DNA of 6,201 nt from Bacteroidales bacterium (GTDB lineage: Bacteria; Bacteroidota; Bacteroidia; Bacteroidales; WCHB1-69): assembly GCA_012838875.1 (NCBI GenBank), contig DUOL01000195.1, positions 1-6,201 of the forward strand, given 5' to 3'. The notes under the pieces were generated by a model. That model had not been told where the DNA came from and did no database searches. It saw only the letters and a list, made by a program, of their open reading frames with translations. Below are positions 1 through 6,201 of the stretch, piece by piece. Position 1 is the first letter of the stretch; every line of letters begins with the position of its first letter. A program made the position numbers and the translations under genes.

Positions 1-49
1 ACGCGGCGGCAAAAAAGCGACTTTAGAAGCTCTTTTTGCCGCCTTGCGT
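1..49. repeat. Terminal hairpin of the left repeat
   Basis: GGCGGCAAAAA (5-15) is the reverse complement of TTTTTGCCGCC (33-43), giving an 11-bp perfect stem. AGC/GCT can extend it inward past a one-base bulge. ACGC (1-4) can also pair with GCGT (46-49) past a two-base bulge, so the hairpin is closed by the same tetramers that bound the rest of the repeat. The loop (about 20-28) is where the left and right copies differ most. The stem has poly-A and poly-T inside it and no T tract after it, so it is not a typical intrinsic terminator. Confidence 0.85.
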
Positions 50-134
50 CCCCACGGCTTGCGACCGCGGACTTGGAACCGAAGACCGACCCGTGAGCGT
101 TAGCGAACGGGGCACGCCCTAATAAAAATTAAAA
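1..134 (-). repeat. Left copy of GC-rich structured intergenic repeat
   Basis: Read outward from the genes (minus strand), this copy starts with an AT-rich shoulder. It continues with GGGCGTGCCC (110-119), a CCCGT/ACGGG hairpin (about 90-111), a CCGCGG/CCGTGG hairpin (arms 65-70 and 52-57) and GGGGACGC (46-53), and ends in a long hairpin at 1-49. It is the inverted counterpart of the copy at the right end: 8-92 matches 6117-6201 without gaps, mismatched only at 21, 22, 25, 26 and 44, and 45-92 is identical. By hand count 33 of those 48 bases are G or C, far above the neighbouring genes. The outer GCGT and ACGC can pair, closing a branched fold. The layout resembles short dispersed Bacteroidota repeats that begin GGGCGT and end ACGC, but this is recalled and was not searched. 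It begins 12 bases past the large gene's stop codon, so it may also affect transcript ends. Confidence 0.93.
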
Positions 135-145
135 AATAGAATTAA

Positions 146-3100
146 CTAATCTTCTTTATTGGAAAAGGTGTAAAATTTCTTGATAAATTTATTTTTCTGT
201 GAGCGGTTACCCCATTTATAAGTAAATGACGGCTGCCCATCACCCGATGGAATAGTCCTCTTCTTAGGGTCGATAGCTGTAATATAATCCATGAATTTTT
301 TGTCGGAAGAGTAGCCATACATACTGTTATTCTCAAACTGGAAGAAATAAAATTGGTCATCGAACTCGAAATAGATAAAGAGTTTGTTACGAGAGCCACG
401 TTTTTCAATAACAATTCTGCCGGGGACTATCTTATTTATCTCCTTACTACCGCAAATAATAAGAGGCAATAAAGTTTGAGAAACAAAGGCTTTATTCTCT
501 TTATCCCAAATAAAATCAATGCTTGAAAAGAGGAATTGAACTTGTAATTTTTTGGGTAGCTTTTTCACTTGTCCCGTCATAATAGCCTCTTTATGATATT
601 TTAAATATTCATCTTCGCCAAGGATATTAATCATCGCCATTTCGTAATTCTCATCATTCGAGTAATCGAAAAAGTCTAAGGAGTAAGAGGTTGTCAGTGC
701 TGTAGCAAGTTGGTTCATACTTTTGTCGCTAAAGAAAAAGTTGATGGAGGTGGTCAGGTTCATTTCCGCCGAATCGGCTTTCATATAATTGACAATCGTT
801 CCCGTCGTGAAAAAATCAACACGTCCTAATTTTGCACCCATATCAATATTTCCGCTGCCGGTGGCAATACAATTACCTTTATTTAACACAATAATATTTT
901 CGGGTAATGCAAGATTTCGCAACTTCTCTAATGAGGCGGCTCTAAACTCCTGTGTTGCTTTATCATACATAATATATCCGAAGGAGGTGATATACTCTGA
1001 ATCATTAAATTGGTCTTTTGCAGTTCCGAAACTTGTATAAATTCGTCCTTCTCTGTTTGTTGACGCAATCGCATTGACCACCTTTCGGTCGTTCATATCT
1101 TTTGTAGTTTCACTAACTTCAATTAAAATATCATGCGGATTAATTTGAGAATTTATCCTCATTCGCGTAAGCTTTTTATCATAACAGTCATGTATCAATT
1201 CAACGCCTCCGACAAACGTCAAAAAGCGATTTTCACTATTTAGTTCTGCACGTCCGTCGAATCCAAATTGCGGGCTAAACTTAAAATCATTTTCTATCGG
1301 TATTTTGGCAACCCCTTTGGTCTGTCTGAAAGTCCAGAGTGTATCAAAATGAATTTTCTGTATTGATTCATCTTCATCTATATAGTCATAATCGCCGGAG
1401 CCTCTCAGTTCTTGTCCTGATATTATCTTAGCGGAAACATTGTAAAGTTCGTGATATTTATTTGTTCTGCCCGCAACTAAACGTGCAAAATTCAACGTTT
1501 CGATATCCATTTTTTCTCTTATCACCACTTTTCCGTCATAGGGAATGATTGCAGCGTCAGCAACATTGATAAAACGAACTCCTTCGGTTTTTATAATATT
1601 TTCCGAAAAATTGAAAGAGGCACTTAACGCATTAAATCTAAGTCCTTTTTTAATAGGATTCGTCGCAATAAGTTCGTTGCCGTCTGCCGTCATGTCCACC
1701 AACTCTTTAGCCGGCGTCTTATTAATGTCAATTCCTACATAGGGATCTTCCCACTTAATTTTGATAATATCTTTATCTATCGGGTCCCAATAAATATCGG
1801 AGGCTTCCGTTCTTACTTCGTTTTTAACAAAAATCATTTCAGACACTTTTCCATTCGAGATAAAATGCCCTTTTCGGGTTTTAAAATCTATATGAGAACG
1901 ATAGTTGTCCGTTTTAAAGATAATTTCTTTCTTATCGCCACTGTAAATTCGCAAATTGGCGGCATCGGAAAGCAATTCGTGATGTTTAAATAGAAACTCT
2001 TTGGAGGTAATATCCGCCCGACTTAAACTGAGTTTCCCTCCGCCGAACATCCCGCCGGGCGTCAATTTTGAAAAACCTGTCAACTTTGTTTCTTTAAAAA
2101 CGGACATCGGATTTTTTCTTGTATGAACAAACATTTCCTGCTGATAAGGTAGCCAATGCAAATAAGCATCTTTCACGGAAGCCGGAGGATATTCAGTGCC
2201 TACTGCTTGCTCATGTACTATATAATTGTTAGCTTTCCCGTTAACGGAGTCAAGGTAGAATACAAGACTATCCGATGTAGTAACGGAAGTAAGATAGGCT
2301 AGTTCTCCTTTCCCTCGCAAGCCTTTATTACTCAAATCTATTTCCCCTTTATAATTAGCTTCATTATAGGCAGGGAAGCCGCTACTTGGCGTTTTAGCAA
2401 CAAACCCAAGTGAAAAATCGGGACGTACTTTTAAACTCTTTGCAATGTCGGGGAAAATCCCGCCGGATACCAATCTCCCATTATATTCGATGGAATCGGT
2501 TGCAAAATTGTCTAAGTTGGTAATCGTAAATTTATCTACTAAATAATAGAATCTATCCCTTGTATAAGCCCCTTTAAGTATGGCATAACTATCGTAATAG
2601 ACTTTGCCCCCTTTTCGACTTTCAAACTTCGGATACTCTTTAATATCAACTCTTCCCGATTTATTTTCAGGCAAATCGATATAGAGAATTCCACTCAAAT
2701 CTTCTATCGTGCTTCTAACTTTTACAAGTTTATAATCGCCGTACATGTTTTTCGCTTTTGTTTTATCTTCTACGTACATAATCAAAGAGTCAATGACATT
2801 CATAGTAAGATTAAACTTATTATAGCTAAAACTACAATTGTGAGAAACGAAATCAAAAAGACCCGCTATAATTCTTCCCGAAAACTCCATATCACGATTT
2901 TTCTTCACCGTTACCTTCTCATTTTGCGGATAAACATTAACAATTTGAGCGTCGCTCAAGATAAAAAACTCACACCCTGATATTTTCAAGTCATTGGTAA
3001 GCAAATCAAGAGAGGCGTAATGTTGTTTGGATTCAAGGATAATATTATCAAAATCTTTTTTCCCAACGTCATTATTCAAATATTGGGCAATTTTTTTCCG

Positions 3101-4612
3101 GTATCCGATTTTATTATGATTAAGGTCGTACTCAATAAATCCTTCAGCGGCGTATTCAATGAGCAAACGTTTCACATCTTCGGGGCTTTTACCGAAATAG
3201 TTTGTAAAAGTCTCTACCGGAACATTTCCAAATTGGTTGGCACGAAAGACTTTCCAAATAGAGAAAAGCGGATTTTCTTCGTTATATCCTTGTAATTTTT
3301 TCATTTTCAAATCTTCAAAATAGTTTTGCGATTCAAAAATGGCGGAGCTTGCGCTGGTTTGGCCGGGCAACGGTTTAATTTCAATCTTCTCGTCCGTTAT
3401 AACCCATGAAATAGTTTCCGCGTAAATATCCAACTTATGATATGAATCGAAAAAGGGACTGCGTCCGATACCGTATTTGGTTCTTGAAATAAGCAGTTCT
3501 CGCGTATCTTCGTTATAACGGAAATTAGCTGCGGGGTGATAAATAGAATCATCTTCAATATAAATCACGACCCGAGCATCATTCGCTAATAAGCTCTCTC
3601 GCTTAAACATATAGTTCAGGGCTTGTACGGCAATAACTTGTTTCCCATCTTTAGTAATAAAAACTTTCGCTAACGTATCCGAATGGGAAGCTCCCATGAT
3701 AGACGCACCTCGCAACTCAAACCCACCGATATAATCTACATTCTTATAAATATTTTGTATCGTCAACAATTTGTCATAACTCAAAAAACGAGGATAATTG
3801 GCTTTTTCTTCCGTTGTTTCCAAACCTGCTTTCTCATCGAGCCTGCCAACTAAAGGATAAGAAAAGTAATCGGGATAGTAAAACTGCACATTCTCTGCAC
3901 TAACTTGCGGTTTTCTTAAATCTAACGAATAGTCCGAAAGTACGGCGTGGACATCTTGTGAAAGCCCGGCTCTGGTCCAATAAACAACCCCCGCCTTACC
4001 TACCCAACGATTAGAATAAGGATAGAACGTGCCTTCCGTATCGAAAATCTCAAGACTATCTTTACGAGAATTACCGATTAAATCCACTAACGTAAACGTG
4101 AAAAAAGGTTCCTCGGCAACCCCCATTTGATAAATCTCACCAATAAACGACCATCGAGAATTAGTACTTTTATAAATCATATCATCTCGAAAAAGATTGA
4201 CAAATTTCTCCATTTCCGTATGGAATGTGGTGGTATTGCGGTTGACATAGAATTGCAAAATCTTAAGCCACTCTATTTGATTTTCAGCTACCGCACTTTG
4301 CGAAAAAGTTTCAAATGCTTCGATATATGCCTTGAAATGTGGAAACATCCGCATACTTTTTCGTAACATCATATTAGAAATCTCAATAAAATTTTGCTGA
4401 AGTTCATAATCCATGTACTCGCTATTCCAAAACTGCTCAAATTGTCGTACCAATTCGTTCGCATCCCTCGTTCGCTCCTTTGGAACGGTTTGTGCAAACT
4501 CTTTCATCTCGGCAACGGTCAAAGACGGGTCATTTGAAAAGGCTGTAAAACGTTGAGCTGAAGTGGAAAAAAATAAAAACAGCAGGAAAAATAAAACGAT
4601 AAAACGATTCAT
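146..4612 (-). CDS. Very large secreted beta-rich protein of unknown function
   Basis: This intact 1488-residue reading frame starts at ATG (4610-4612) and stops at TAG (146-148). Residues 1-19 form a Sec signal peptide: MNR, a phenylalanine/leucine core, then T-S-A with likely cleavage before Q20. There is no lipobox cysteine, so it is probably soluble periplasmic or outer-membrane-associated rather than a lipoprotein. Residues about 30-170 look helical. From about 190 onward it is mostly short alternating beta strands, including DSIYHP (355-360) and PFFDSYH (386-392). Residues about 447-512 resemble a small winged-helix fold. Two related G-rich beta modules lie at about 755-798 and 845-890. 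There are only five cysteines. No later membrane helix and no clear type IX C-terminal sorting domain is visible. I recall similar large hypothetical proteins in Bacteroidota but know no function. The strand pattern loosely suggests OstA/LptA- or AsmA-like envelope proteins, which is a guess. No Shine-Dalgarno sequence precedes the start; the leader is T-rich. Confidence 0.9.
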   Translation of the reverse strand: MNRFIVLFFLLFLFFSTSAQRFTAFSNDPSLTVAEMKEFAQTVPKERTRDANELVRQFEQFWNSEYMDYELQQNFIEISNMMLRKSMRMFPHFKAYIEAFETFSQSAVAENQIEWLKILQFYVNRNTTTFHTEMEKFVNLFRDDMIYKSTNSRWSFIGEIYQMGVAEEPFFTFTLVDLIGNSRKDSLEIFDTEGTFYPYSNRWVGKAGVVYWTRAGLSQDVHAVLSDYSLDLRKPQVSAENVQFYYPDYFSYPLVGRLDEKAGLETTEEKANYPRFLSYDKLLTIQNIYKNVDYIGGFELRGASIMGASHSDTLAKVFITKDGKQVIAVQALNYMFKRESLLANDARVVIYIEDDSIYHPAANFRYNEDTRELLISRTKYGIGRSPFFDSYHKLDIYAETISWVITDEKIEIKPLPGQTSASSAIFESQNYFEDLKMKKLQGYNEENPLFSIWKVFRANQFGNVPVETFTNYFGKSPEDVKRLLIEYAAEGFIEYDLNHNKIGYRKKIAQYLNNDVGKKDFDNIILESKQHYASLDLLTNDLKISGCEFFILSDAQIVNVYPQNEKVTVKKNRDMEFSGRIIAGLFDFVSHNCSFSYNKFNLTMNVIDSLIMYVEDKTKAKNMYGDYKLVKVRSTIEDLSGILYIDLPENKSGRVDIKEYPKFESRKGGKVYYDSYAILKGAYTRDRFYYLVDKFTITNLDNFATDSIEYNGRLVSGGIFPDIAKSLKVRPDFSLGFVAKTPSSGFPAYNEANYKGEIDLSNKGLRGKGELAYLTSVTTSDSLVFYLDSVNGKANNYIVHEQAVGTEYPPASVKDAYLHWLPYQQEMFVHTRKNPMSVFKETKLTGFSKLTPGGMFGGGKLSLSRADITSKEFLFKHHELLSDAANLRIYSGDKKEIIFKTDNYRSHIDFKTRKGHFISNGKVSEMIFVKNEVRTEASDIYWDPIDKDIIKIKWEDPYVGIDINKTPAKELVDMTADGNELIATNPIKKGLRFNALSASFNFSENIIKTEGVRFINVADAAIIPYDGKVVIREKMDIETLNFARLVAGRTNKYHELYNVSAKIISGQELRGSGDYDYIDEDESIQKIHFDTLWTFRQTKGVAKIPIENDFKFSPQFGFDGRAELNSENRFLTFVGGVELIHDCYDKKLTRMRINSQINPHDILIEVSETTKDMNDRKVVNAIASTNREGRIYTSFGTAKDQFNDSEYITSFGYIMYDKATQEFRAASLEKLRNLALPENIIVLNKGNCIATGSGNIDMGAKLGRVDFFTTGTIVNYMKADSAEMNLTTSINFFFSDKSMNQLATALTTSYSLDFFDYSNDENYEMAMINILGEDEYLKYHKEAIMTGQVKKLPKKLQVQFLFSSIDFIWDKENKAFVSQTLLPLIICGSKEINKIVPGRIVIEKRGSRNKLFIYFEFDDQFYFFQFENNSMYGYSSDKKFMDYITAIDPKKRTIPSGDGQPSFTYKWGNRSQKNKFIKKFYTFSNKED

Positions 4613-4632
4613 AAAAGAGATTTTACAAAATA

Positions 4633-4652
4633 CAAAAATACAAAAAAATATA
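4633..4652 (-). promoter_or_regulatory. Possible promoter of the large secreted-protein gene
   Basis: On the minus strand this stretch reads as overlapping boxes, TATATTTTTTTG (4641-4652) then TATTTTTG (4633-4640), followed by TATTTTG. TATTTTTG matches the Bacteroidota -7 consensus TAnnTTTG, about 20 bases before the start codon. The upstream -33 element is weak: a TTG at 4674-4676 lies 21 bases before the first box, but none is well spaced for the second. Such matches are common by chance in AT-rich DNA, so this is tentative. If real, the gene can be transcribed independently of the permease with a very short leader. Confidence 0.3.
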
Positions 4653-4685
4653 TCCTTTTAAGATTTAGCTTGGCAAGTAAATAGA

Positions 4686-4699
4686 AGAATATCTATTCT
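4686..4699. repeat. Short palindrome in the intergenic gap
   Basis: AGAATATCTATTCT consists of AGAATA and its perfect reverse complement TATTCT separated by two bases. It lies between the permease stop and the possible promoter of the large gene. It could be a dyad operator or part of a weak transcript-end structure, but short AT-rich palindromes of this size also arise by chance. Confidence 0.4.
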
Positions 4700-4712
4700 A
4701 AGGGAAACTCTA

Positions 4713-4734
4713 AAGGGAACTGCTATCTTCCCTT
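4713..4734 (-). terminator. Weak hairpin at the end of the permease gene
   Basis: AAGGGAA (4713-4719) and TTCCCTT (4728-4734) form a seven-base stem around an eight-base loop, overlapping the permease stop codon (4733-4735). A second AAGGGAA at 4700-4706 can compete for the same partner arm. Downstream on the minus strand the sequence is TTTAGAGTTTCCC, with no continuous T tract. This suggests at most a partial terminator or an mRNA-end stabiliser between the two genes. Confidence 0.35.
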
Positions 4735-5962
4735 ATTCAAATCGTATGGCATTAACCGGTGAGATACGAGACGCAACGAACCAACCCGGAATTAGCAAAG
4801 CGCCTATACATAAAATAAAAACTAAAAGATTCAACAACACAACAGCTGTCAACGAAAGAGAAATAGGAACGTAAGGAAGATAGTAAGTATCTACATCTAA
4901 GGTAATTAAGTGGAATTTCTGTTGTAAAAAAGCAAGTAGTAAAGCAATCGCATTTCCAATTAGTAAACTTTTTAAGATAATCTTCCCCGCAACAATAATA
5001 AAAATAGTAGAAATATCTTTATTTTTCATTCCTATTGCTTTGAAAATGCCGATGGTCTGTATTTGTTCAATAATTATAATGAAAAAGGTAGACAAAATGG
5101 TAATGATGCAAACAAAAAAGGTAATCGTGAGCAGAACGATAACATTCATGTCAAAGAGAGCCAGCCACTCGAAAAGTTGCGGAAATTGCTGTTGAATTGT
5201 TTCGGCTTTTAACTGATAATCAAGCTGTTGATTGAGGTTATTGACAACTTCATCTATTTGTTCAAAATTTGAAAGAAAAATATCAACCCCGCCTATCTGA
5301 TTACTCGTCCATTCGTTCAACTTTTGCACTTGCTCAATATTTACAAAAATAAAAGATTCATCATAATCGGGTAAATTTGTCCGATAAATGCCGACAACTG
5401 TAAAATTTCTAAATTTCGGCGGATCTTGTACAAAATAGGTACGTACTTTATCGCCAAGGGAAAGTTGCAATTTATCTGCTATCTTTTTCGAAATAACAAC
5501 CTGATTTTTATAATTTTCGCCGGAAAATTGAAGTTTCGAACCTTCAATAATATTTTTTACAAATCCCGATTTAAAAAATAGAGAATCAACTCCTTTAAGC
5601 ACAACCCCTTCAACTTCACAATCGGTTTTAATAATACCAACTTTTGTGCAATAGTATGCAACATTCTCAATTTGCGTAATTCCCTCGAAATCAATCTTTT
5701 CCACCTCCTCTTTATCAATAGGCAGCTGCTCGTATGAATAGTTAAAATCGTAATTAGAGATACGAATATGAGCGCCTAGCTCAACAACTTTTTTACTAAT
5801 TTCCGCTTTATATCCCATCGTAATGCCCACCGCAAACAGCATAACAATAATGCCCAACGCTATACCAATCGTAGAAATACGAATAATCGGACGAGAAAAA
5901 CGTTGTTCTTTGTTTTTAAGTAATTTATTAGCTAGTTGAAAATGAAATTTATGAAATAGCAT
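4733..5962 (-). CDS. FtsX/LolC-LolE-type ABC transporter permease
   Basis: This 409-residue inner-membrane protein has the classic four-helix FtsX/MacB-type permease layout. TM1 is at about 29-49, followed by a large periplasmic domain (50-270). TM2 (272-297), TM3 (318-346) and TM4 (367-396) come next, and the protein ends in ISPVNAIRFE, close to the family's usual ISPVxAIR-type tail. The cytoplasmic segment after TM2, with IGIFKAIGM (304-312), matches the coupling region that contacts the ATPase. Family members move or release substrates at the periplasmic face: LolC/E extract lipoproteins for the outer membrane, and others handle peptides or regulate cell-wall enzymes. The N-terminal IRISTIGIALGIIVM and GAHIRISN resemble LolC/E-like permeases I recall from Bacteroidota. 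The substrate cannot be read from the sequence. No ATPase or second permease is in the window. The start is ATG (5960-5962), preceded on the minus strand by the A-rich AAAAAGTAATAAAT rather than a Shine-Dalgarno sequence, which is normal in this phylum. The large secreted-protein gene follows 120 bases downstream on the same strand. Confidence 0.93.
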   Translation of the reverse strand: MLFHKFHFQLANKLLKNKEQRFSRPIIRISTIGIALGIIVMLFAVGITMGYKAEISKKVVELGAHIRISNYDFNYSYEQLPIDKEEVEKIDFEGITQIENVAYYCTKVGIIKTDCEVEGVVLKGVDSLFFKSGFVKNIIEGSKLQFSGENYKNQVVISKKIADKLQLSLGDKVRTYFVQDPPKFRNFTVVGIYRTNLPDYDESFIFVNIEQVQKLNEWTSNQIGGVDIFLSNFEQIDEVVNNLNQQLDYQLKAETIQQQFPQLFEWLALFDMNVIVLLTITFFVCIITILSTFFIIIIEQIQTIGIFKAIGMKNKDISTIFIIVAGKIILKSLLIGNAIALLLAFLQQKFHLITLDVDTYYLPYVPISLSLTAVVLLNLLVFILCIGALLIPGWFVASRISPVNAIRFE

Positions 5963-6020
5963 ATTTATTACTTTTTAAAACCGCCCAAATGAGATATATT
6001 TTGTAAAATCCGAATTTTAA

Positions 6021-6029
6021 GCAAAAATA
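6021..6029 (-). promoter_or_regulatory. Possible -7 promoter box of the permease gene
   Basis: The minus strand reads TATTTTTGC, a full match to the Bacteroidota -7 consensus TAnnTTTGC, about 58 bases before the permease start codon. No convincing TTG or TTTG is found 17-23 bases further upstream, so only half of the promoter is supported. The rest of 5963-6077 is AT-rich and shows no other recognisable site. The box lies inside the right repeat, so transcription could start here without crossing that repeat. Confidence 0.3.
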
Positions 6030-6077
6030 CATCATTTTTTAATGTCCTGACTTCTATCTTTCAGTTTAGTAAAATAA

Positions 6078-6201
6078 TTTTAATTTTAATCAGGGCGTGC
6101 CCCCTCGCTTCGCTCGGGGTCGGTCTTCGGTTCCAAGTCCGCGGTCGCAAGCCGTGGGGACGCACGGCGGCAAAAAGAGCTTACAAGCTCGCTTTTTTGC
6201 C
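6078..6201 (+). repeat. Right copy of GC-rich structured intergenic repeat
   Basis: Read outward (plus strand), this copy has the AT shoulder TTTTAATTTT (6078-6087) and GGGCGTGCCC (6093-6102). Next come a CCCC/GGGG hairpin (6100-6119), the spacer TCGGTCTTCGGTTCCAAGT, a CCGCGG/CCGTGG hairpin with a G-U-type pair (6139-6157), and GGGGACGC (6156-6163). The last part is most of the terminal hairpin. It is the inverted counterpart of the left copy: 80 of 85 aligned bases match over 6117-6201, with one perfect 48-bp block at 6117-6164. The match resumes after a three-base length difference in the first hairpin and fades past the AT shoulder. It lies upstream of the permease gene. There is no coding potential in it. 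Confidence 0.93.
6166..6201. repeat. Terminal hairpin of the right repeat, cut by the window end
   Basis: GGCGGCAAAAA (6166-6176) should pair with TTTTTGCC... at 6194-6201, and GAGCTT (6177-6182) pairs perfectly with AAGCTC (6185-6190) around a two-base turn, leaving GCT as a small bulge. By analogy with the left copy the outer arm should continue GCCGCGT, but the window stops after GCC. The inner stem is better formed here than in the left copy. Confidence 0.8.

Noticed and set aside
146..360. A type IX secretion C-terminal sorting domain on the large protein
   Set aside because: The C-terminus ends in a lysine-rich stretch (SQKNKFIKKFYTFSNKED) without the expected conserved glycine and lysine strand pattern.
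142..414. 90-codon minus-strand reading frame overlapping the end of the large gene
   Set aside because: It overlaps the real coding frame in another phase, its translation is low-complexity serine/leucine-rich, and nothing supports a separate start.
789..1040. Plus-strand frames antisense to the large gene (also 1545-1742, 3020-3295 and 4127-4366)
   Set aside because: All lie fully inside the well-supported minus-strand gene, are short, and show no recognisable domain.
5963..6077. A riboswitch or small RNA upstream of the permease
   Set aside because: The stretch is AT-rich, contains no stable GC-rich stems and no recognisable conserved core.
1..6201. A complete insertion sequence or transposon
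   Set aside because: Despite the inverted ends there is no transposase or recombinase, and both genes look like ordinary envelope genes. Target-site duplications cannot be assessed because the window stops inside the arms.
1..6201. A circular element closed at the window ends
   Set aside because: The two ends are related by inversion, not direct overlap, so they do not give the usual signature of a circular molecule.

Overview
The window looks like chromosomal DNA from an AT-rich member of the Bacteroidota, probably an uncultured Bacteroidales-like organism. The evidence is the style of both proteins, a Sec signal peptide ending in ..SAQ, the lack of Shine-Dalgarno sequences, TATTTTTG boxes resembling the Bacteroidota -7 promoter element, and GC-rich structured intergenic repeats of a kind I recall from this phylum. 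No taxonomic marker gene is present, so this placement is an inference.

Layout. Positions 1-134 hold a GC-rich structured repeat. Positions 146-4612 (minus strand) encode a very large secreted protein of 1488 residues, beta-rich and of unknown function. Positions 4613-4732 are an AT-rich gap with short hairpins and a possible promoter. Positions 4733-5962 (minus strand) encode a 409-residue FtsX/LolC-LolE-type ABC permease. Positions 5963-6077 are its AT-rich upstream region. Positions 6078-6201 hold a second copy of the repeat, inverted relative to the first. No gap between genes exceeds 300 bases. There are no RNA genes, transposases or CRISPR repeats.

How the parts relate. Transcription runs right to left, permease first. 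The permease should sit in the inner membrane and work with an ATPase encoded elsewhere, possibly in lipoprotein release or another envelope task. The large protein should be exported by Sec. The 120-bp gap, with its own hairpins and promoter-like box, leaves open whether the two genes are co-transcribed. A shared role in envelope biogenesis is possible but unproven.

The most striking non-coding feature is the pair of inverted repeats. Positions 8-92 and 6117-6201 match without gaps as reverse complements with only five mismatches, including a 48-bp perfect block, and the match resumes to about 134/6078 after an indel. Each copy folds into several hairpins and the copies differ mainly in loops, with one paired difference that preserves a stem. 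Both ends of the window fall inside the outermost hairpin. This fits a contig broken at a dispersed repeat at least as well as it fits a mobile cassette.
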